Shown here: in pieces, positions 23,109 through 28,060 of the stretch
Position numbering within the stretch: the stretch's first letter is position 1
Layout: each line of letters opens with the position of its first letter
NCBI GenBank assembly: GCA_038244055.1
Contig: JBBRTW010000028.1
Location: 1-28,060 of the forward strand
Reading direction: 5' to 3'
Length of the DNA stretch: 28,060 nucleotides
From: DASPKW01 sp038244055
GTDB lineage: Bacteria; Planctomycetota; Phycisphaerae; Tepidisphaerales; Tepidisphaeraceae
The notes under the pieces: generated by a model
What the model saw: the letters and a program-made list of their open reading frames with translations, nothing else
What the model was told of the DNA's origin: nothing
Databases searched by the model: none
Program-made: the position numbers and the translations under genes

Positions 23109-25286
23109 TTATGCTTTGGGCAACTTGATCGGCATCTGGCGAACCCGAACGCCAGTCGCATTGAAAACCGCATTGGCGATCGCCGGCGCGATCGCTATGA
23201 TCGGTGTCTCCCCCGCGCCAACCGAAGCCAAGTCCGGCCGGTTCACGAGCTGCACATCGATCGTCGGCACATCCGCAAAGCGCGGCACCTTGTACTCCGA
23301 GAACGCGTTCGAGATCACCCGCCCATCTTCGAATCGCATCTCCTCGCGCAGCGCCGGGCCGAGCCCCATCACAATCGCCCCCTGCACCTGCGAGAGCAGC
23401 CCGGCCGGGTTGAGGATCGCGCCGCACTCAAAGGCTTGCGATACATGCCGCACGCGGATTGCATCGTTCTCGCGATCCATGAACACCTCCGCGCAGGCGG
23501 CCGTGTACGAACCTTTCTCGGTGCCGCAGGAAAGCCCGATGCCGATATTCGGTTCCTTCTTCTTCGATCGCTCGGCCCAGTTGAACCCCTTGGCGGCCGC
23601 TTCCAGCACCGCGCGCAGGCGCGGGTTATCCAGATGCGCCAGCCGAAATTCCAGCGGCTCCCGACCCGCCAGCGCCGCCAGTTCATCCATGAAACACTCG
23701 CGGGCAAAGGTGTTGGCGGTGGAGGCCAGCCCGCGATACGAGCCCTGCCGCAGGGGCGGATTGGATTGCACCACCTGCGCCCGCGACTTGGCGATCTTGT
23801 AAGGCGATTCGAGGGCCGATGGGCCGGAATTGATGTTGATGAAATGCCACGATGTCAACATCCCCTCGGGCGACAGGCTCGCCTGCGCTTCGATCACGCC
23901 GGCCGGTCGGAAGTAGGCATGGGTGAACTCCTCCTCGCGCGTCCAGCGCAGCCACACGGGTTTCCCGGCCGACTGCGCGATCCGCGCGCATTCAACCGCG
24001 CACTCGCCGGAATGCTTGCCGCCGAATCCGCCGCCGAAATCCGGCACGATCACCCGAACGCGATCGTTGCCGAGATTGAATGCCCGCGCCAGTTCCCCGC
24101 GCACGCCCGGTGGGTTCTGCGTGCCGGTCCAGACCGTCAGCTTCCCATTCTCCCACTCGGCGACGGCCGCCCGCGGCTCCATCGGGGCATGCTGGGCGTA
24201 GGCGACATGGTACGATTGCTTCAAAGACTTCGCCGATTTGGCGACTTCATCGGCGAACGGATTGGCCGGGATTCCACGGGCATTGCGGCGCAGATCCTCG
24301 AACAAGGTCTTGCTCGATGCGCCCTTGCTCTGATCCCACTTGGCGGATTTCTCCAATAGGCCCAGCGCCTGCTCGGCCAGCGTGGAACTCGGGGCGGCAA
24401 CCGCGATGAAGCCGTTGTCCTGCACCGCGATCACACCCGTCAGCGCCATGGCCGGCGCGAGATCGATCGAGACGAGTTTCGCGCCGTACGAGGGTGCGCG
24501 CAGCACCCGCCCGTACATCATCCCCGGCCGAACGATGTCCGAAGGATACCGGTGAACGCCCGCCACCAGGTCCCGCGCATTGGGCCGCAGCGCCGCCGCG
24601 CCCAGCACTTTCCAATCCTTGATCGCCGTGATCGAAACCTCGGCCGGCGCATCTTGAAATGCTTTCTGCGCCTCATCGTCACTGGCCAGATCGGAATACG
24701 AAAGCGTCTTGCCCCCGGCCGGATCGCTCACGCTGCCATCGCCCCACTTGAGTTTCGCGGCCTCCACGTTCCACCGCTTGGCGGCGAGTTTGGCCAGCAG
24801 CTCGCGCGCCGCGGCCGCGCCCTGGCGGATGGAGGGAATCGTCGAAGGCGTCGTCCGACTGCCCGCCGTCACGCCATCATCCGGGCAAAGCAATGTGTCG
24901 GCCATCACCAGGTTCACGCGCGCGTAGGAAACGCGCAGTTCCTCCGCCGCCGCCTGCGTGATCTCGGCGCGAGCCCCCTGCCCGCATTCGACCTTCCCGG
25001 TCATCACCGTGATCGAGCCATCCTTGCCCAGGTGAATCCGCGCCGCGATCGGCCCGGGCCGGCCGCCTCCGCCGCCGCGCCCCCGCCCGCCCCCACCCTG
25101 CGCCCCCTGCACTCGCGCCGCCGGTACTGCGATCGCCAGCATCAGCCCCGCGCCCAGCGCCTGCAATACATCCCGGCGCGTCGGTGAGAAGTTGAACTCG
25201 ACGCGATCGAGTTCCACTTCGTCCGGCGTAATCTCGCTCGAATCGGCCGAAACATTGCCATGATTTTCAGAGGTCGAATGTTTCAT
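23109..25286 (-). CDS. Tat-exported molybdopterin-binding subunit of a xanthine-dehydrogenase-family hydroxylase (isoquinoline 1-oxidoreductase beta type)
   Basis: This is a 725-residue large subunit of a molybdenum hydroxylase. A Tat signal with twin arginines at 37-38 (SPTRRDVLQALGAGLMLAIA) is followed by a Gly/Arg-rich linker (63-78). Cofactor motifs are present: VECGQGARAEI, GGGFGGKHSGE, the GSYRG segment and the near-C-terminal GAGETP with the expected catalytic Glu693. The single-chain form with an exported signal and a small iron-sulfur partner matches IorB-type enzymes, which hydroxylate N-heterocycles or oxidise aldehydes; the substrate here is not known. GGAGG precedes the start by 10 bases and only two bases separate it from the iron-sulfur gene. 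There is no FAD subunit nearby. Confidence 0.93.
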   Translation of the reverse strand: MKHSTSENHGNVSADSSEITPDEVELDRVEFNFSPTRRDVLQALGAGLMLAIAVPAARVQGAQGGGGRGRGGGGGRPGPIAARIHLGKDGSITVMTGKVECGQGARAEITQAAAEELRVSYARVNLVMADTLLCPDDGVTAGSRTTPSTIPSIRQGAAAARELLAKLAAKRWNVEAAKLKWGDGSVSDPAGGKTLSYSDLASDDEAQKAFQDAPAEVSITAIKDWKVLGAAALRPNARDLVAGVHRYPSDIVRPGMMYGRVLRAPSYGAKLVSIDLAPAMALTGVIAVQDNGFIAVAAPSSTLAEQALGLLEKSAKWDQSKGASSKTLFEDLRRNARGIPANPFADEVAKSAKSLKQSYHVAYAQHAPMEPRAAVAEWENGKLTVWTGTQNPPGVRGELARAFNLGNDRVRVIVPDFGGGFGGKHSGECAVECARIAQSAGKPVWLRWTREEEFTHAYFRPAGVIEAQASLSPEGMLTSWHFININSGPSALESPYKIAKSRAQVVQSNPPLRQGSYRGLASTANTFARECFMDELAALAGREPLEFRLAHLDNPRLRAVLEAAAKGFNWAERSKKKEPNIGIGLSCGTEKGSYTAACAEVFMDRENDAIRVRHVSQAFECGAILNPAGLLSQVQGAIVMGLGPALREEMRFEDGRVISNAFSEYKVPRFADVPTIDVQLVNRPDLASVGAGETPIIAIAPAIANAVFNATGVRVRQMPIKLPKA

Positions 25287-25288
25287 GA

Positions 25289-25759
25289 TTATTTCGCCTC
25301 CTGACCGGCCGCGCGGCGCACCGCGCCGATGATCTTAGGATAGCTGCAGCAGCGGCAGAGATTCTTGTTCATCCCGGCGACAATCTGCTCATCGGTGGGA
25401 TGCGGATTCTCCCCCAGCAGCGCCACCGCCGCGACGATCATCCCCGGCGTGCAGTAGCCGCATTGATAGGCCCCTTCCGTCAAAAACGCCTGCTGCACCG
25501 GATGCAGTACCTCGCCGGTTGCCAGCCCTTCAATGGTCACGATGCTCTTGTCGGCCGCCTTGGAGACCGCCGTCTTGCAGGAGAATACGCGCTTGCCATC
25601 GAGCAGCACCGAGCAAGCGCCGCACTGGCCTTCGCCGCAGCCGTATTTGGTGCCGGTCAGGCCGAGGTCTTCGCGAATGACCTCGAGCAGTGGCCGGTCC
25701 GATTCCGTGGTCAGTGTCTTCTTCTGACCGTTGACGGTGAAGCTGATCGTGGCATCCAT
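25289..25759 (-). CDS. [2Fe-2S] subunit of the molybdenum hydroxylase (isoquinoline 1-oxidoreductase alpha type)
   Basis: This is a 156-residue protein. It has the plant-ferredoxin-like cluster motif CGEGQCGAC plus a further Cys (C41, C46, C49, C61) and the C-terminal helical-domain cluster motif CGYC ... CRC (C100, C103, C135, C137), with an extra Cys138. The length and both clusters match the small subunits of the family. It passes electrons from the molybdenum site to an external acceptor. It has no signal peptide, so it should be co-exported with the Tat-signal-bearing large subunit after assembly in the cytoplasm. The start at 25759 has GGGAGG four bases upstream. Confidence 0.95.
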   Translation of the reverse strand: MDATISFTVNGQKKTLTTESDRPLLEVIREDLGLTGTKYGCGEGQCGACSVLLDGKRVFSCKTAVSKAADKSIVTIEGLATGEVLHPVQQAFLTEGAYQCGYCTPGMIVAAVALLGENPHPTDEQIVAGMNKNLCRCCSYPKIIGAVRRAAGQEAK

Positions 25760-25884
25760 AAACCTCCCGGCCAGTGGACTGTCGAACGTCGCCGGATGGG
25801 ATTATGGGCATGGAGCGAGGGAAATGTCCATTGTGGTTAAGCAGATTGGATTGGGGCGCTTCCAGCACGCGCGGGACGTCCGTG

Positions 25885-27462
25885 TCACGGCTTGACCCCT
25901 GTCAGCGGCTCGCTCGTGACCGCCTCCCAGGCGATGCGCTGGAAGATCGCCGCCTGCTCCTTCGTCAGGCCGCCATTGGCATAAGTCACCAGCCCCGATG
26001 GATTCTGTTGATAGATGCAACCGTAGTGAACCAGGGCAACGAGATACCGCCCCTGCCGCGTCAGATGAATTCCATCGGCGAAGATCGCATCGTGAAAGTG
26101 GGTCATCCCCGGCACTTTCCCCGCCTCGATTTCCTTCTTGAGCCGCACCAGCGCCGGCCCGCCAGGAACCAGCCGGGTGGTTGGCTCGCCGCGCGCTTCG
26201 AGTTGCTTGTCCCATATCTTCTTCAAATCCAGGTAATAGAGCATCTTGTTGGACATCGCCTCTTCCCAGTCGGCCGGCTTGCGGTTGGGCGGGAACCACT
26301 GCGGCTTCATCCAGCCCGCGCCGGTGCAATGGGCATCGTTTTTCCACGAGTCCCACGCGGGCCACTGCGCATAAAGCCAGAGAGTCACCTTCGGATTCTG
26401 CTTGCGGGCCAGTTCCATGAACTTTCCGCCGAACTCCCCATCGCTCTCCAGACCCGGCGGGTTGGGGAACGGCTGGAGGAAGAAATGATCGATATGCTTC
26501 TCGAAGACCAGGTTGTAATCGTTGCACCATCCCTCGGGCGATGCGAAACCCTTGCCGCATGCCTCGAAGTTCCCCTTGATCCCACAACCGGGAATGGTCT
26601 TGCGAATGTAGTAAAGATTGTGCCCCGCGCTGTTGGCGACGGTCTCCAGAAAACCATTCACCGTATCGGTCAGGCTGTTGCCGATGTGATAGGAACGAAT
26701 CTGCGCCTCGGCCGCCGCCGCGCCGCCCACTTGATAGCTCCCCACCGCGATATCGCTATCGGCCAGACCGGGCTTCGAGGCGATCGCGGCGATACTCATC
26801 TTCCCGCTGATGCTGATCGGCCCGCTGTAGACCGCGCTGGTTGCGGTCGGGACGGAGCCATCGGTTGTGAAGTGAATCGTCGCCCCGCTCGGCCACGTGC
26901 TCAGTTCCACCTTCTGCCCATCGGCCAGCGCGCCGGTTTGCGGCTTAAATCGAGGCGTCGGCGCTTGCGCCTGTGCTCCAAGGTCGATGCCGACGTAGCT
27001 GTTATCCGTCGCCGCTTCGAAAAAGGTTGCCGGGTTCCCATCCAGCGCCTTCTCGAATGACACGGCCGACTTGTCCTTCGGCACGCTGGTCCCGAATCCC
27101 TTGCCGGCGATCTTGCCCGCCGGGTTGAAAAACTCCACCTCCGCCAGGGCCAGCGCATGCGGCGACTCGACCTTCACATATCGGTAGACCTGCGACTTGG
27201 GAACGCTCACTTCCACCCACCCATCGGCCGCCGGCGCTGGGTCGATTCGGGCGAGTTCCACGAAGGCGGTGGTCGGCCCCTCGTTAGACCCCGTGATTCG
27301 GCCGCCTGCCAGCGTCGCCGCCGCGCCGGGCTTGGGGAGCAACCGCACCTTGGTGATCAGAAACTGATCCGCTGTCGGCGCGGGCGGATTCTCAGCCGCC
27401 GCCGCCGCGCAAGTCGCCCATATTACAACCACGCCGCACCAGAACGCGCGATGGCCAGTCAT
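25885..27462 (-). CDS. Secreted multi-domain SGNH-hydrolase-like protein with chitobiase C-terminal-type module
   Basis: This is a 525-residue protein with a signal peptide ending near CAAAAAE. Residues about 35-165 look like a discoidin/F5-8C-type module (VYRYVKVESPHALALAEVEF, SVPKDKSAVSFEKALDGNPA, SYVGIDLG). Residues about 170-245 resemble the chitobiase/FN3-associated module (ATIHFTTDGSVPTATSAVYS). The C-terminal half has the SGNH signature GNSLTD (Ser263) and DGIH (Asp463, His466), which are the ends of an esterase-type catalytic set. Such proteins often deacetylate or bind polysaccharides; this remains inference. AAGGAA lies 10 bases before the start. It lies between the iron-sulfur gene and nuoI on the same strand with no apparent link to either. 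Confidence 0.82.
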   Translation of the reverse strand: MTGHRAFWCGVVVIWATCAAAAAENPPAPTADQFLITKVRLLPKPGAAATLAGGRITGSNEGPTTAFVELARIDPAPAADGWVEVSVPKSQVYRYVKVESPHALALAEVEFFNPAGKIAGKGFGTSVPKDKSAVSFEKALDGNPATFFEAATDNSYVGIDLGAQAQAPTPRFKPQTGALADGQKVELSTWPSGATIHFTTDGSVPTATSAVYSGPISISGKMSIAAIASKPGLADSDIAVGSYQVGGAAAAEAQIRSYHIGNSLTDTVNGFLETVANSAGHNLYYIRKTIPGCGIKGNFEACGKGFASPEGWCNDYNLVFEKHIDHFFLQPFPNPPGLESDGEFGGKFMELARKQNPKVTLWLYAQWPAWDSWKNDAHCTGAGWMKPQWFPPNRKPADWEEAMSNKMLYYLDLKKIWDKQLEARGEPTTRLVPGGPALVRLKKEIEAGKVPGMTHFHDAIFADGIHLTRQGRYLVALVHYGCIYQQNPSGLVTYANGGLTKEQAAIFQRIAWEAVTSEPLTGVKP

Positions 27463-27567
27463 TTGATGAATTTCCTTCCGATGACCCGGGCCGCAACCGA
27501 GCCGAAAAGCCCGCGCGACCCATCAACGATTCGAACGATCCAAACGCCCCGAAACTCTTTTGAGCCG

Positions 27568-28060
27568 TTACTTCGCCGCCGGAATATCCGCCGCGTTGGT
27601 CGCCAGTGTGCCCGAGGAGACGCGGTCGAACTCTTCCTTGACCCAGGGAATCTTGTCTTTGTTGCGCTCCAGCCAGAGCGGAATCGGGGTGCGCTGGCCC
27701 TTCTTATCGAGGTCGGCGAACTCGACCACCACATCGGCCCGGCTGAAGGAAGAGAGATCGTGCAGCTTGCCCATGTGAATGCAGGCGGTCGGGCAGGGCT
27801 CGGTGCAGAGGGCGCAGAACAGGCATTTGGAATAGTCGATGGCGTAGCGGAGCAATTCGCCATTCTTGGGATCGCTCATCTCCACCTTGTTGGTCTTCTT
27901 ATCGATCTTGCGCGGGCCGGTCTTATCGATGTAGATGCAATCGACCGGGCACGCTTTAACGCAGAGGTCGCAGGCGATGCATTTATCGAGTTCGAACTCG
28001 TGAATTCCCCGGTAGCGCGGGGCGAAGGTCAGATGCTGCTCGGGATACTGCACCGTGACG
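27568..28060 (-). CDS. nuoI: NADH-quinone oxidoreductase subunit I (5' end beyond the window)
   Basis: This is the C-terminal 163 codons of NuoI. The reading frame continues past the right edge, with VTVQYPEQ at the edge matching the middle of the N-terminal region in this family. Two [4Fe-4S] motifs are complete: CIACDLCVKACP and CLFCALCTEPCP. The subunit relays electrons between the N3/N4 side and the quinone site of complex I through clusters N6a and N6b. The C-terminus has an extra acidic/Ala-rich end (SSGTLATNAADIPAAK). The gene is probably the end of a nuo operon lying to the right, as the SGNH gene starts about 105 bases downstream. Confidence 0.93.
   Translation of the reverse strand, partial: VTVQYPEQHLTFAPRYRGIHEFELDKCIACDLCVKACPVDCIYIDKTGPRKIDKKTNKVEMSDPKNGELLRYAIDYSKCLFCALCTEPCPTACIHMGKLHDLSSFSRADVVVEFADLDKKGQRTPIPLWLERNKDKIPWVKEEFDRVSSGTLATNAADIPAAK

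Noticed and set aside
22264..24359. Overlapping plus-strand open frames of 439-512 codons
   Set aside because: They are antisense to the ankyrin and molybdopterin-subunit genes, both of which have unmistakable family motifs and proper ribosome binding sites.
25774..27060. 428-codon plus-strand open frame
   Set aside because: It is antisense to the SGNH-like protein gene; its product is Arg/Leu/Gly-rich with no recognisable domain.

Overview
The window looks like a chromosomal segment of a planctomycete, plausibly of the Phycisphaerae type. Supporting signs are a surface-protein N-terminus with an LEDRTLL motif, a type II pseudopilin with the DUF1559-like layout, a DUF1080 (3-keto-disaccharide hydrolase) protein, many secreted or lipidated proteins, outer-membrane components, high GC and intergenic spacers full of short repeats. 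The lineage is inferred from gene content only. I see no rRNA, tRNA, CRISPR array, phage or intact insertion sequence.

Left part (1-5563): the start of a large surface protein (minus strand, cut by the left edge), a secreted GyrI-like protein, a small Arg-Arg-repeat protein with a clear intrinsic terminator, a pseudopilin-like protein, then on the plus strand a fused ABC exporter whose coding sequence contains an in-frame block of about 200 bp of short tandem repeats.

Middle part (5619-15248): DsbD (disulfide reductant transport across the inner membrane), a DHH/DHHA1 phosphoesterase, a secreted protein with a Pro/Thr tail, then a beta-barrel outer-membrane protein, a lipoprotein and a FecR-domain protein that look like an envelope set, and a minus-strand orphan with a C-terminal zinc ribbon.

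Right part (15449-28060): a secreted serine hydrolase (beta-lactamase/PBP fold), a membrane-anchored hypothetical protein, a two-gene unit of a DUF1080 protein and a prolyl oligopeptidase fused to a DUF1349-like domain, then a minus-strand unit encoding a Tat-exported molybdenum hydroxylase (iron-sulfur and molybdopterin subunits) followed by an ankyrin protein with a BamE-like tail. A secreted SGNH-hydrolase-like protein and the C-terminal part of NuoI (complex I) close the window.

The most unusual content is the repeat landscape. Two large hairpins have arms made of short tandem repeats: one between genes with a perfect 35-bp stem, one inside the ABC transporter gene. There is a 99-bp MITE-like element with 16-bp perfect inverted ends and a 9-bp flanking direct repeat, a two-copy palindromic element that may share related ends, a three-copy CTCCCTCTCC palindrome, and several tandem-repeat tracts. 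No complete new enzyme system stands out; the repeats are the best candidate for something undescribed.
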